From NCBI RefSeq assembly GCF_022179245.1, contig NZ_BPQM01000064.1, positions 17,804 to 81,803 on the forward strand: a stretch of DNA of 64,000 nt. The letters run 5' to 3'. Under the pieces are notes generated by a model. That model made no database searches. It was not told the DNA's origin and saw only the letters and a list, made by a program, of their open reading frames with translations. The translations under genes were made by a program, and so were the position numbers. Below are positions 24,239 to 33,767 of this stretch, piece by piece. The DNA is from Methylobacterium gregans. Its GTDB lineage: Bacteria; Pseudomonadota; Alphaproteobacteria; Rhizobiales; Beijerinckiaceae. Each line of letters opens with the position of its first letter. Position 1 is the stretch's first letter.

Positions 24239-27200
24239 ATGTTCGGCACCCTCGTCCGCGCCAGCCTGCGCAACCGCCTCTTCGTCCTCGCCGCGGCCGT
24301 GCTCCTCGTCGCCTACGGCAGCTTCGTGCTGCCGCGGCTGCCGGTCGACGTGCTGCCCGACCTCAATAGGCCCATGGTCACCCTGATGACCGAGGCCGAG
24401 GGCCTCGCGCCCCAGGAGGTCGAGCAGACCGTCACCTATCCCATCGAGGCCGCGATGAACGGCATGCCGGGCGTGACCCGCGTCCGCTCCGTCTCCGGCG
24501 TCGGCCTGTCCATCGTGTACGTCGAGTTCGACTGGTCGACCGACGTCTACCGCAGCCGTCAGCTCGTCGCGGAGAAGCTCGCCATCGTGCGCGAGACCCT
24601 GCCCCGCGGCGTGGTCCCGCACATGGGGCCGGTCACCTCAATCATGGGCGAGATCCTGCTGGTCGCCATCACCTCGGAGACGCTGCCGCCCATGGAGGTG
24701 CGCGAGCTCGCCGACTTCGTCATCCGGCCGCAACTTCTCAGCCTGTCAGGCGTCGCCCAGGTCATCCCCATCGGCGGCGAGGTCCGGCAGTACCGGGTCA
24801 GCCCGAACCCGGCTTCGATGCAGGCCCTCGACGTCACCCCGGAGCAGGTCGAGGCAGCGGTCAGCCGGTTCGGCACGAATTCCGGCGGGGGCTTCGTCGA
24901 TCAGCACGGCCGGGAATATCTCATCCGCAACGTCGGCCTGACCAAGCGCCTCGACGACCTGCGCGGCACGGTGGTGACCTACCGCGACGGCCAGCCCGTT
25001 CTCCTGCGCCAGGTCGCCGACGTCGCCTTCGCCCCGGCGGTCAAGCGCGGCGACGCCGGCTACAACGGGCGCCCGGCGGTCATCGTCTCCATCCAGAAGC
25101 AGCCCGGCGCCGACACCGTCGACCTGACGCGGCGTATCGAGGCGACGCTCGCCTCCATCCAGAGGACCCTGCCGGCCGGCGTGAAGGCCGACAACATCCA
25201 GTTTCGGCAGGCGACCTTCATCGAGACCTCCATCGGCAACGTGAGGAAGGTGCTGCTGGAGGCCGCCGTCGTCGTCGCCGTGGTGCTGGTCCTGTTCCTG
25301 ATGAACGTCCGGGCCACCCTGATCTCCCTGACCGCGATCCCGGTCTCGGTTCTGGTAACGGTCGTCGTCTTCCAGGCGCTGGGCCTGACCGTGAACACCA
25401 TGACGCTCGGGGGGCTGGCCATCGCCATCGGCGAGCTCGTCGACGACGCGGTGGTCGACGTCGAGAACATCATCCGGCGCCTGGGCGAGAACCGGGAGCG
25501 GCCGGAGCCCCGCCCGGTTCTGGAGGTGGTCGCGGCGGCGAGCCAGGAGGTGCGATCCGGCATCGTCTACGCGACCCTGATCGTCTGCCTCGTCTTCGTG
25601 CCGCTGTTCGCCCTGTCGGGCATCGAGGGCCGCCTCTTCGCCCCGCTCGGCATCGCCTACATCGTCTCGATCCTGGCGAGCCTCGTCGTCTCGGTTACCC
25701 TGACGCCGGTCCTAGCCTCCTACCTACTCGCCCGGGACGGCGGCGGGCACCGCGGCGACACCTGGCTGGTGCGGCTGCTCAAGCGCTGCAACGCCGCCCT
25801 CCTGGGATGGACCTTACGGCATCGCTGGCTGGTGGTTGGGGCCACCGGCGCGGCGGTCGTCGTCGCGGGCGTGGCGGCCACCAACCTGCCGCGGGCGTTC
25901 CTGCCGCCCTTCAACGAGGGCAGCCTCGCGCTCGGCCTCGCCTACAATCCCGGCATCTCGCTCGCCGAGAGCCATCGCCTCGGCCTGGTGGCCGAACGCC
26001 TCATCCGCGAGGTGCCGGAGGTGACGTCGGTCGGGCGCCGCACCGGCCGGGCCGAGATGGACGAGCACGCCGAGGGCGTCCACTCGTCCGAGATCGACGT
26101 CGACCTGAAGCCCGGCCGGCCGAAGGAGGCCATCCTCGCCGACCTCCGCGAGCGTCTCGGCGTGCTCCCGGCGGTGCTCAACGTCGGCCAGCCGATCTCG
26201 CACCGGCTCGACCACATGCTGTCCGGCATCCGGGCCGAGGTCGCGGTCAAGATCTACGGCGACGACCTCGACACCCTGCGAAGCCTCGCCGAGGGCCTGC
26301 GCGACCGGCTCGCGCGCATCCCGGGCATGGCAGACCTCCAGGTCGAGAAGCAGGTGCGCATCCCGCAGCTCCGGGTCGACGTCGACCACGAGCGGGCGGC
26401 CCTCTACGGCCTGACGCCGGCGGCGGTGACCGACGCTCTGGCGACGCTCAGCAACGGGCGCACGGTCTCGCAGATCGTCGAGGGCAACCGCCGCTTCGAC
26501 GTGGTCATCCGTCTCGGGGACGAGGACCGCTCGACCACGGGCTTGGGCGACCTGCTCATCGCCTCGCCGGCCGGGCGTATCCCTTTGCGCCGGGTGGCCG
26601 AGGTCTCGGAGACCGACGGGCCGAACCAAGTCATGCGCGAGAACGCCCAGCGGCGGATCGCGGTCTTCGGCAACACCGACAAGCGGCGCGACCTCGCCGC
26701 CGTGGTCGCCGACGTGCGGCGCACCATCGACGAGACCCGCTGGCCCCCGGGCTACCGGGCCGCCTTGGAGGGCTCGTTCCAGGCGCAGGAGGAGGCCGCG
26801 ACCCGCATCGGCCTGCTCTCGCTGGTGGCGCTCGCGCTGATCCTCACCGTCCTCTACGGCCGCTACCGCTCGCTCGCGCTCGCCGGCATCATCATGGCCA
26901 GCATCCCGCTCGCCCTAGTGGGTTCGGTGGCGGCCCTGTGGCTTGCCGGGCAGCCGCTCTCAGTCGCCTCGATGGTCGGCTTCGTGACGCTGGCCGGCAT
27001 CACCGCCCGCAACGGCATCCTCAAGATCTCGCATTACCTCAACCTCGCCATCCACGAGGGCGAGGCGTTCGGGCCGGCGCTGGTCGTGCGCGGGTCGCTG
27101 GAGCGGCTGACGCCGGTGCTGATGACCGCGCTCTCAGCCGGGCTCGCCCTGCTGCCGCTGGTGCTCGGCGCCGGCGAGCCGGGCCGCGAGATCCTGCACC

Positions 27201-27352
27201 CCGTCGCTGTGACCATCCTGGGCGGCCTCGTCAGCGCCACGCTGCTCGACGCCGTCCTGACCCCGATCCTGTTCCTCGCCTTCGGTCGGCGCGCCCTTGA
27301 GCGGCTCCGGGCGGGACAGGTGAGCGGGCTTAAGCCCGCCGAACTCTACTGA
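24239..27352 (+). CDS. czcA: Heavy-metal RND pump (CzcA family)
   Basis: A 1037-residue inner-membrane pump from ATG 24239, eight bases after the adaptor gene. Motifs include DVLPDLNRPMVTLMTEAEGL, YPIEAAMNGMPGV, the membrane acidic region ELVDDAVVDVENIIRRLGEN in segment 4 (the heavy-metal RND signature with DD...DxEN), and VGFVTLAGITARNGILKISH near the C-terminus. Proton-driven export of Co, Zn, Cd or Ni is expected; the substrate cannot be fixed from sequence alone. No outer-membrane CzcC partner is present nearby, so the pump must borrow a chromosomal channel. Confidence 0.92.
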   Translation: MFGTLVRASLRNRLFVLAAAVLLVAYGSFVLPRLPVDVLPDLNRPMVTLMTEAEGLAPQEVEQTVTYPIEAAMNGMPGVTRVRSVSGVGLSIVYVEFDWSTDVYRSRQLVAEKLAIVRETLPRGVVPHMGPVTSIMGEILLVAITSETLPPMEVRELADFVIRPQLLSLSGVAQVIPIGGEVRQYRVSPNPASMQALDVTPEQVEAAVSRFGTNSGGGFVDQHGREYLIRNVGLTKRLDDLRGTVVTYRDGQPVLLRQVADVAFAPAVKRGDAGYNGRPAVIVSIQKQPGADTVDLTRRIEATLASIQRTLPAGVKADNIQFRQATFIETSIGNVRKVLLEAAVVVAVVLVLFLMNVRATLISLTAIPVSVLVTVVVFQALGLTVNTMTLGGLAIAIGELVDDAVVDVENIIRRLGENRERPEPRPVLEVVAAASQEVRSGIVYATLIVCLVFVPLFALSGIEGRLFAPLGIAYIVSILASLVVSVTLTPVLASYLLARDGGGHRGDTWLVRLLKRCNAALLGWTLRHRWLVVGATGAAVVVAGVAATNLPRAFLPPFNEGSLALGLAYNPGISLAESHRLGLVAERLIREVPEVTSVGRRTGRAEMDEHAEGVHSSEIDVDLKPGRPKEAILADLRERLGVLPAVLNVGQPISHRLDHMLSGIRAEVAVKIYGDDLDTLRSLAEGLRDRLARIPGMADLQVEKQVRIPQLRVDVDHERAALYGLTPAAVTDALATLSNGRTVSQIVEGNRRFDVVIRLGDEDRSTTGLGDLLIASPAGRIPLRRVAEVSETDGPNQVMRENAQRRIAVFGNTDKRRDLAAVVADVRRTIDETRWPPGYRAALEGSFQAQEEAATRIGLLSLVALALILTVLYGRYRSLALAGIIMASIPLALVGSVAALWLAGQPLSVASMVGFVTLAGITARNGILKISHYLNLAIHEGEAFGPALVVRGSLERLTPVLMTALSAGLALLPLVLGAGEPGREILHPVAVTILGGLVSATLLDAVLTPILFLAFGRRALERLRAGQVSGLKPAELY

Positions 27353-27369
27353 CCCCCGAAGGAGACACC

Positions 27370-27747
27370 ATGAAGCCCAGCATCCTCGCGCTCGCCCTTG
27401 TCCTGGCGCTGCCGGTCGCCGCCAACGCGCAAGGGCATTCTCACAAGGGCCCGAACGGCGGCGAACTCGTCGACGTTGCGGGCGGCCACGCCGAGTTCGT
27501 CGACACCCCGACCGAGATCGCGCTCCACCTAAGCGACGAGGACGGCAAGCCGGTCCCGGCCAAGGGCGCGACCGGCAAGGCCACCATCCTGTCGGGCGGC
27601 AAGACCGAGACGGTCGACCTAGCCCCGGCCGGCGGGGCCAAGCTCGCCGGCGCCCTGACGAAGCCGCTCGCCTCGGGCGACAAGGTCGTGGTCTCGGCCC
27701 GCACCGCCGACGGGCGCAAGATCCAGGTGCGTCACGTCGAGCGCTGA
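27370..27747 (+). CDS. Small periplasmic protein of the metal operon
   Basis: A 125-residue protein with a clear signal peptide (MKPSILALALVLALPVAANA). The mature N-terminus GHSHKGPNGGELVDVAGGHA carries several His. The rest is predicted beta with KATILSGGKTETVDL. Proteins of this size and type often end CzcBA operons and are thought to bind metal or modulate the pump. It follows czcA by 17 bases with GGAGACACC upstream of the ATG. Confidence 0.7.
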   Translation: MKPSILALALVLALPVAANAQGHSHKGPNGGELVDVAGGHAEFVDTPTEIALHLSDEDGKPVPAKGATGKATILSGGKTETVDLAPAGGAKLAGALTKPLASGDKVVVSARTADGRKIQVRHVER

Positions 27748-27786
27748 ACTTCCGCGGCACGCAGCCGGGCAAACCGAGGGCCAGCC

Positions 27787-28071
27787 ATGAAGAAGGACGA
27801 CCCCTGCATAGGGGTTTGCCAATGGGACGGGCGAACCGGCTGGTGCCTGGGCTGCGGGCGCACCGTCCCCGAGATCCGCGCGTGGAGGAAGATGACGCCC
27901 TACCGGCGCACCGCCCTCGCGCGCGAGCTCCCGCGCCGGATCGGGCAAGTCGCGGATACGTCGAACGAGCTGGCCGCGCCGCGCAGGGACAAACGTCGCG
28001 GTTCGAATGCTAAGGAGCCATCCCGACGACAAAGCACGACACCGAGCGAGGTCCATGACGACGATGGTTGA
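27787..28071 (+). CDS. DUF1289 family cysteine-motif protein
   Basis: A 94-residue protein. DPCIGVCQWDGRTGWCLGCG with RAWRKMTPYRRTAL is the DUF1289 signature (PCxxxC...CxGCxR), a presumed metal or Fe-S site. The C-terminal 35 residues are Arg/Ser-rich and not part of the family. It overlaps the start of the next MFS gene by 17 bases. Confidence 0.8.
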   Translation: MKKDDPCIGVCQWDGRTGWCLGCGRTVPEIRAWRKMTPYRRTALARELPRRIGQVADTSNELAAPRRDKRRGSNAKEPSRRQSTTPSEVHDDDG

Positions 28072-29260
28072 GACCCCTGCGGGTGCCCGAAAGGGTATCC
28101 CGGCCGGGATTTGGGCACTGGGCTTCGTCAGCATGCTGATGGACATCTCCTCGGAGATGATCCACGCGCTCCTGCCCATCTACATGGTCACGGTGCTCGG
28201 CACCTCGACGCTCGCGGTCGGGATCATCGAGGGCGTCGCCGAGGCAACCGCATCCATCGTGAAGGTGTTCTCGGGCGCCTTGAGCGACCGGCTCGGCAAG
28301 CGCAAGCTCCTGGCGGTCCTCGGCTACGGTCTCAGCGCGCTCACGAAGCCGATCTTCCCGCTGGCGGGTTCCCTGGAATGGCTGGTCGCAGCCCGCTTCG
28401 TCGACCGGGTCGGCAAGGGCATCCGCGGCGCGCCCCGCGACGCGCTGGTGGCCGACCTCGCGCCACCGGAACTGCGAGGTGCCAGCTTCGGCCTGCGGCA
28501 GACGCTCGATACCATCGGCGCCTTCACGGGCCCGCTGCTCGCCATCGGCTTGATGTGGCTCTTCGCCAACGACTTCCAAGCCGTCTTCTGGGTCGCGGTG
28601 CTGCCCGCTTTCCTGTCGGTCGCCGTACTGGTCTTCGCCGTGAAGGACCCCGCTACGACGACGACGCGCCGCCCGGCTCGCCTTCCTCTGCATCGGCAAG
28701 ACCTCGCCCGGCTCGGCGTCCGTTACTGGTGGGTGGTCGCGGTCGCGGTGGTGCTGACGCTCGCCCGGTTCAGCGAGGCGTTCCTGCTGCTGCGCGTCCA
28801 GGAATTCGAGGTGCAGCCGTTCCTCCTTCCGCTCGTCCTGGTGGTGATGGGCGTCGCCTACTCCCTATCGTCCTACCCGGTCGGCGTGCTCTCGGACCGG
28901 ATCGACCGCGTGAGGCTGCTGCAGGTCGGCCTTGTCCTACTCGTGCTGGCCGACGTGACCCTCGCGTTCGCCCCCAACTTGGCGCTGGCCGGGCTCGGCG
29001 TCGCGCTGTGGGGCCTCCACATGGGCTTCAGCCAGGGCCTTCTCGCGGCAATGGTCGCCGACACCGCGACCGCCGACCTTCGCGGAACCGCCTTCGGCAT
29101 GTTCAACCTCCTGACCGGTCTGGCCCTGCTCGTCGCAAGCGTCACGGCTGGCGCGCTGTGGGACGCTATCGGCTCCTCGGCGACCTTTCTGGCGGGGGCT
29201 GCGTTCAGCGCGCTCGCACTTGGCGGTCTCTTCGTCGTCAGGCTCAAGCCGGCCCAATGA
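28055..29260 (+). CDS. MFS transporter
   Basis: A 401-residue 12-segment major facilitator from ATG 28055. It opens IPAGIWALGFVSMLMDISSE, and the loop between segments 2 and 3 is GALSDRLGKRKLLAV, the family signature. ISSEMIHALLPIYMVTVLG is shared by a subgroup found in metal- and phosphonate-resistance islands. The substrate is not evident. The gene lies between the RND operon and the chromate genes, on the same strand. Confidence 0.85.
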   Translation: MTTMVETPAGARKGIPAGIWALGFVSMLMDISSEMIHALLPIYMVTVLGTSTLAVGIIEGVAEATASIVKVFSGALSDRLGKRKLLAVLGYGLSALTKPIFPLAGSLEWLVAARFVDRVGKGIRGAPRDALVADLAPPELRGASFGLRQTLDTIGAFTGPLLAIGLMWLFANDFQAVFWVAVLPAFLSVAVLVFAVKDPATTTTRRPARLPLHRQDLARLGVRYWWVVAVAVVLTLARFSEAFLLLRVQEFEVQPFLLPLVLVVMGVAYSLSSYPVGVLSDRIDRVRLLQVGLVLLVLADVTLAFAPNLALAGLGVALWGLHMGFSQGLLAAMVADTATADLRGTAFGMFNLLTGLALLVASVTAGALWDAIGSSATFLAGAAFSALALGGLFVVRLKPAQ

Positions 29261-29482
29261 GGTGAAGGCGGCCGGGCTTCGAGGGCCGGCCTCGCCGGGG
29301 TCGGAACTCCCCGGGACGCCCTTCCGTCAGGTTCCGGCCAGGCAACGACTGTGTGCGCTCGGCACAGGCGCGCTTGACAAGACCGGCCAGACGGCAATAA
29401 ATGTCGGCATCGGGGAGCGATCCCCCGACGAGGCTCCGGCTGAAGAATCGCGTCCCGACTGCATTCGATGCAAGGACGCGTC

Positions 29483-30313
29483 ATGCCCGTGCCCAACACC
29501 ATCACCGTCGAAAAACTCGCGCGCCTGATCGGCACCCCCGGCTGCCCTGCCGTGGTCGACGTGCGCTCCTACAGGGAGTTCCTTGTCGACCAGCGCCACG
29601 TGCCCGGCTCCTTGCCACGGTCGGCGGAGAAGGTCGCCGAGTGGGCGCCGGCCCTGCGCGGCAGGTCTGTCGTGGTCGTCTGCGAGGACGGCCGTCGCAA
29701 TAGCCATGGGGTCGCCGCCTGGCTGCGCAGTGCCGGCGTCGAGGCCGAGGCCCTGCAGGGTGGCATCGCGGACTGGGCGGCCGCCGAACTGCCGATGGTT
29801 CCGGCCAACAAGATCCGCAACCGCGACGAGCAGGGCCGCACCGTCTGGGTCACGCGCGCCCGACCCAAGGTCGACCGCATCGCCTGCCCCTGGCTGATCC
29901 GCCGCTTCGTCGACCCGGACGCGGTGTTCCTGTTCGTGCCGCCGGGCGAGGTCGCCGGCGTCGCCGAGAAGTTCGAGGCCGCGCCCTTCGACATCGACGA
30001 CCCGGGCACCTTCTGGAGCCACCGGGGCGAGCTCTGCACCTTCGACGTCATGGTCGAGGAGCTCGGCCTCGCGACGCCGCCGCTCCTGCACCTCGCGACG
30101 CTGGTGCGTGGGGCCGATACCGGCCGGCCCGACCTCGCCCCGGAAGCAGCGGGCCTTCTCGCGGCCTCGCTCGGGCTGTCGCGCATCTACGCGGACGACC
30201 TGGAGCAGCTCGACGCCGGGATGCTTCTCTACGACGCCTTCTATCGCTGGTGCCGGGACGCGACGGCGGAGCGCCATTCCTGGGACGGCGACCGCACCAA
30301 GGGGAAGGCGTGA
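29483..30313 (+). CDS. Rhodanese-ChrB C-terminal domain fusion
   Basis: A protein of 276 residues from ATG 29483 (29468 would add five). Residues 5-105 are a rhodanese domain with VVDVRSYREFLVDQRHVPGS and an active-site loop CEDGRRNS. Residues about 120-276 match the C-terminal domain of ChrB: RPKVDRIACPWLIRRFVDPD, FDIDDP and WSHRGELCTFDVMVEELGL. ChrB is linked to chromate sensing or reduction. The helix-turn-helix N-terminus of regulatory ChrB is replaced here by rhodanese, suggesting an enzymatic rather than regulatory role. It is followed 2 bases later by chrA. Confidence 0.87.
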   Translation: MPVPNTITVEKLARLIGTPGCPAVVDVRSYREFLVDQRHVPGSLPRSAEKVAEWAPALRGRSVVVVCEDGRRNSHGVAAWLRSAGVEAEALQGGIADWAAAELPMVPANKIRNRDEQGRTVWVTRARPKVDRIACPWLIRRFVDPDAVFLFVPPGEVAGVAEKFEAAPFDIDDPGTFWSHRGELCTFDVMVEELGLATPPLLHLATLVRGADTGRPDLAPEAAGLLAASLGLSRIYADDLEQLDAGMLLYDAFYRWCRDATAERHSWDGDRTKGKA

Positions 30314-30315
30314 CC

Positions 30316-31725
30316 ATGGCCGCGACCGCAGGCATCCATACGGCGCCGGCTCCCGGGGAGGCCGCCCCAGGAGCGCCGGTGCCCGTGACCCTGGCCGAGG
30401 CCGTACCGGTCTGGGCGCGCATCGCCGCGCTCTCCTTCGGCGGCCCGGCCGGGCAGATCGCCGTCATGCACCGCGTCCTCGTCGAGGAGAGGCGCTGGAT
30501 CTCCGAGAACCGCTTCCTGCACGCCCTGAACTTCTGCACCCTCCTGCCGGGGCCGGAGGCGCAGCAGCTGGCGACCTATGTGGGCTGGCTGATGCACGGC
30601 ACCCGCGGCGGTCTCGTCGCCGGCGGCCTGTTCGTCCTGCCGGGCGTCGTCGCCATCATGGCCTTGAGCTGGGTCTACGCGCTCTACGGCAACGTCGGCC
30701 TCGTCGCCGGCCTGTTCTTCGGCCTGAAGGCGGCGGTGCTCGCCATCGTGCTCCAGGCGGTGATCCGCATCGGCAAGCGGGCGCTCAAGGGCCCCGTTAT
30801 GGTCGGGCTCGCGGCGGCCGCGTTCGTGGGCATCTTCTTCCTCGGCGTGCCCTTCCCGCTGATCGTGCTGACGGCCGGCGTCATCGGCTACCTCGGTGGC
30901 CGGGCCGGGTTGCCGCAGTTCAAGGCTGGCGGGCACGGGGCCGGCGGCAAGGTCGTCGAGGGCCCCTTCCTGCTCGACGACCACGAGCTTCCGCGGGAGC
31001 GGGCCGCCGCCGGGCACACCCTGCGAATGCTGCTCGTCTGGGGGGCGATCTGGCTGGTTCCCGTCGCGGCCATTCTGCTCGCCTTCGGCTCGGACGACGT
31101 CTTCGCCCAGGTCGCGGTGTTCTTCTCGAAAATGGCGATGGTGACCTTCGGGGGCGCCTACGCGGTGCTGTCCTACGTCGCCCAGCAGGCGGTGGAGCAC
31201 TACGGCTGGCTCAGGCCCGGCGAGATGCTGGACGGCCTCGGCATGGCCGAGACCACACCTGGGCCGCTCATCATGGTCACCCAGTTCGTCGGCTTCCTCG
31301 CCGCCTACCGGGCACCCGGCGCCCTGCCGCCGCTGATGGCCGGCACGCTAGGCGGTCTGCTGACCACCTGGGTGACCTTCGCGCCCTGCTTCCTCTGGAT
31401 CTTCGTCGGCGCCCCTTACGTCGAGCGCCTGCGAGGAAACCGGGCCTTGGCCGGCGCGCTCTCGGCCATCACCGCGGCGGTGGTCGGCGTGATCCTCAAC
31501 CTCGCGGTCTGGTTCGCCCTGCACACCGTCTTCGCCGAGACCCGGCCGTTCACGGCCGGGCCGATCCGGTTCGACGTGCCGGTGCCGTCGAGCCTGAACC
31601 CGTGGGCGCTCGCCCTGGCGGCCGCGGCGGTGCTGGCGGTGTTCCGCTTCAAGGTCGGCATGGTCCCGACGCTGGCGGCCTGCGCCGCGGCCGGCGTCGC
31701 GTTGCATCTCGCGGGGCTGGTCTGA
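30316..31725 (+). CDS. chrA: Chromate transporter ChrA
   Basis: A 469-residue long-chain CHR protein with two homologous halves. The N-half opens ARIAALSFGGPAGQIAVMHR and contains LLPGPEAQQLATYVGWL; the C-half has MVTFGGAYAVLSYVAQQAVE and TTPGPLIMVTQFVGF, both signatures of the chromate ion transporter family. It exports chromate from the cytoplasm. The stop overlaps the start of the following gene (TGATG), and it directly follows the rhodanese-ChrB gene, so the group forms a chromate-resistance operon. Confidence 0.95.
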   Translation: MAATAGIHTAPAPGEAAPGAPVPVTLAEAVPVWARIAALSFGGPAGQIAVMHRVLVEERRWISENRFLHALNFCTLLPGPEAQQLATYVGWLMHGTRGGLVAGGLFVLPGVVAIMALSWVYALYGNVGLVAGLFFGLKAAVLAIVLQAVIRIGKRALKGPVMVGLAAAAFVGIFFLGVPFPLIVLTAGVIGYLGGRAGLPQFKAGGHGAGGKVVEGPFLLDDHELPRERAAAGHTLRMLLVWGAIWLVPVAAILLAFGSDDVFAQVAVFFSKMAMVTFGGAYAVLSYVAQQAVEHYGWLRPGEMLDGLGMAETTPGPLIMVTQFVGFLAAYRAPGALPPLMAGTLGGLLTTWVTFAPCFLWIFVGAPYVERLRGNRALAGALSAITAAVVGVILNLAVWFALHTVFAETRPFTAGPIRFDVPVPSSLNPWALALAAAAVLAVFRFKVGMVPTLAACAAAGVALHLAGLV

Positions 31726-32369
31726 TGAGGCTGAACCTTGCCCTCGCGCTGCTGGCGCTGCTGACCTGCGGAAGCCCGACGGCGGTCTGGGCAGGGGCCG
31801 TCAGCTATGCCGATGCCCCGCTCGGCACCGTTCCGGCGGAGTTCGAGGCAGGGCAGACCGGTCCGGGGGAGCCTGGCCGCTGGGAAGTCGTCTCCGACGC
31901 GGAGGCGGCCGGCGGCCGGGCCGTCGCCCAGTCGAGCCAGGACAGGACCGACGGGCGTTTCCCGCTCCTGATCCGTCGAGCGGCCGCCCCGGCGGACGTG
32001 GCGGTCTGGGCGCGGATCAAGCCGGTGGCGGGCGAGGTCGATCAAGCCGGAGGCCTCGCGATCCGCCTGCTCGATCCGAACAACTACTATCTCGTCCGTG
32101 CGAACGCCCTTGAAGGCAACGTGCGCTTCTACAAGGTCGTCGGCGGCCAGCGCGAGCAGCTGGCCGGTGTCGACCTCCCGATGCAGGCCGGCACTTGGCA
32201 CACGCTCCGGCTTGAAGCGCGGGGGGACCGCTTCACGGTCTCATTCGACGGCCAGGAGCTGTTCGCGGCCACTGACACTGCGTTCACGACACCCGGCAAG
32301 GTCGCGTTCTGGACCAAGGCCGACAGCGTCACGCGCTTTGACGCCTTGAACGTGGAGCCACTGCAATGA
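31725..32369 (+). CDS. Exported beta-sandwich protein of the chromate operon
   Basis: A 214-residue protein with a signal peptide (MRLNLALALLALLTCGSPTA). The mature part is a concanavalin-like/DUF1080-type fold judging from GRWEVVSDAEAAGGRAVAQS, VWARIKPVAG, GLAIRLLDPNNYYLVRANAL and GDRFTVSFDGQELF. Similar small proteins accompany chrA in other bacteria. Start codon overlaps the chrA stop by one base. The role in chromate resistance is unknown. Confidence 0.75.
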   Translation: MRLNLALALLALLTCGSPTAVWAGAVSYADAPLGTVPAEFEAGQTGPGEPGRWEVVSDAEAAGGRAVAQSSQDRTDGRFPLLIRRAAAPADVAVWARIKPVAGEVDQAGGLAIRLLDPNNYYLVRANALEGNVRFYKVVGGQREQLAGVDLPMQAGTWHTLRLEARGDRFTVSFDGQELFAATDTAFTTPGKVAFWTKADSVTRFDALNVEPLQ

Positions 32370-32758
32370 CCGCCGCCGTGATCCGGTTCATGCGCGGCTC
32401 GGTTCCGGTTTGTCTCGCCCTGTCGCTGGACCTTTCGCTCGCGGCGAGCGTGGGGGCCGGGGAGCCGTTTCGCCGGCTCAAGGGCTCTCAGATCATGGCC
32501 ACGCTTTCAGGCAAGGAACTCACGGACGAAGTCCACTGGGCCTACGTGTTCGGGAAGGCCGGACGCCTGATCTTGGTCTCCCTCGGCACCCGAGGCACGG
32601 GTACTTGGCACGTCCGTAACGACGAGCTCTGCCTAGACGGCGGCCCCGACGGGCGTCGCTGCCTTCAGGTCTGGAGCTCGGGCCAGCGCGTCGAGCTTCG
32701 GCGCGAAGGCGGCTTGCCCGACGAGGGCATCCTCCAGGCGCCGCAAGCGCGCAGGTAG
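32366..32758 (+). CDS. Exported hypothetical protein
   Basis: A 130-residue protein coupled to the previous gene by ATGA. The N-terminal 35 residues are hydrophobic and signal-like (VPVCLALSLDLSLAASVGAG). The mature part has FRRLKGSQIMATLSGKELTD and ELCLDGGPDGRRCLQVW, resembling small exported proteins of unknown role that recur in chromate operons. No catalytic residues are recognisable. Confidence 0.65.
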   Translation: MTAAVIRFMRGSVPVCLALSLDLSLAASVGAGEPFRRLKGSQIMATLSGKELTDEVHWAYVFGKAGRLILVSLGTRGTGTWHVRNDELCLDGGPDGRRCLQVWSSGQRVELRREGGLPDEGILQAPQARR

Positions 32759-32799
32759 CGGCACCATCATCCCGGGCCTCGGGCCCAACGGAGACGACC

Positions 32800-33762
32800 A
32801 TGAGCAAGCTCGCCTTCCTCGCAGGCCTCGGCCTCCTAGCCCTGGCCACCGGCGCGTCTGCCGCCGAACCCTGGCAGGACGCCATTGCCACCGGTCTCGG
32901 CAAGCCCGGCACAGCGATGCCGGGTGGGGTCTACCGCGTCGGCCTGCCCCGGACCGACCTCAACGTCACCCTCGACGGCGTGCAGTTGAAGCCGTCCTTC
33001 GCCCTGGGCTCTTGGCTTGCCTTCGTGAAGCATGGGAGCGGCGACGAGGTCATGGTCATGGGCGACCTCGTCCTCACCGACGACGAGGTCAACCCGGTGA
33101 TGAAGCGGCTGGTCGAGGGCGGGCTGGAGATCACGGCTCTGCACAACCACCTGCTGCGCAATACGCCGCACACCATGTACATGCACGTTGGCGGCCACGG
33201 GGATGCGCGCAAGCTCGCCACGACCCTGCGCGAGGCCCTAGGCGCGAGCAAGACCCCCTTCGGCGGTGCGACGGCGGGGGCGACGCCTCCGAAGGTTGGC
33301 GGCGCGGAGCCCGCGTCCGCCGGGGAAGGGCCTGTGCCGGTGAAGGCGACGGCACCCGATCAGGCGCTCGACCTCGATACGGCGGCCATCGACGCGGTGC
33401 TCGGGCGCAAGGGCAAGGTCAACGGCGGCGTCTATGCCGTGAGCGTGCCTCGTGCGGAGACGCCGAAGGACCATGGCATGGAGGTGCCGGAGGCCATGGG
33501 TTCGGCCATCGCCATCAACTTCCAGCCGACCGGCGGCGGCAAGGCGGCCATCACCGGCGACTTCGTCCTGACCGCCGACGAGGTGAACCCGGTGATCAAG
33601 GCGCTGCGGGCGAGCGGCATCGAGGTCACGGCGCTCCACAACCACATGCTGGATGACGAGCCACGGCTGTTCTTCATGCACTTCTGGGCGAACGACGACG
33701 CGGCCAAGCTGGCCAAAGGCCTGCGGGACGCCCTCGACCAGGTGAAGGTCGCGAAGGGCTGA
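32800..33762 (+). CDS. Exported protein with two DUF1259 domains
   Basis: A 320-residue protein with a signal peptide (MSKLAFLAGLGLLALATGAS A type). Two repeats of about 130 residues follow, each with GGVYxVxxPR, a beta region, GDFVLTxDEVNPVxK and ITALHNHLL or VTALHNHML followed by a His-rich strand. These are DUF1259 (LppY/LpqO-type) units, frequent beside chrA. The paired ALHNH motifs may bind a metal. The linker between repeats (about 150-185) is Ala/Pro-rich. Confidence 0.85.
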   Translation: MSKLAFLAGLGLLALATGASAAEPWQDAIATGLGKPGTAMPGGVYRVGLPRTDLNVTLDGVQLKPSFALGSWLAFVKHGSGDEVMVMGDLVLTDDEVNPVMKRLVEGGLEITALHNHLLRNTPHTMYMHVGGHGDARKLATTLREALGASKTPFGGATAGATPPKVGGAEPASAGEGPVPVKATAPDQALDLDTAAIDAVLGRKGKVNGGVYAVSVPRAETPKDHGMEVPEAMGSAIAINFQPTGGGKAAITGDFVLTADEVNPVIKALRASGIEVTALHNHMLDDEPRLFFMHFWANDDAAKLAKGLRDALDQVKVAKG

Positions 33763-33767
33763 CGCGG

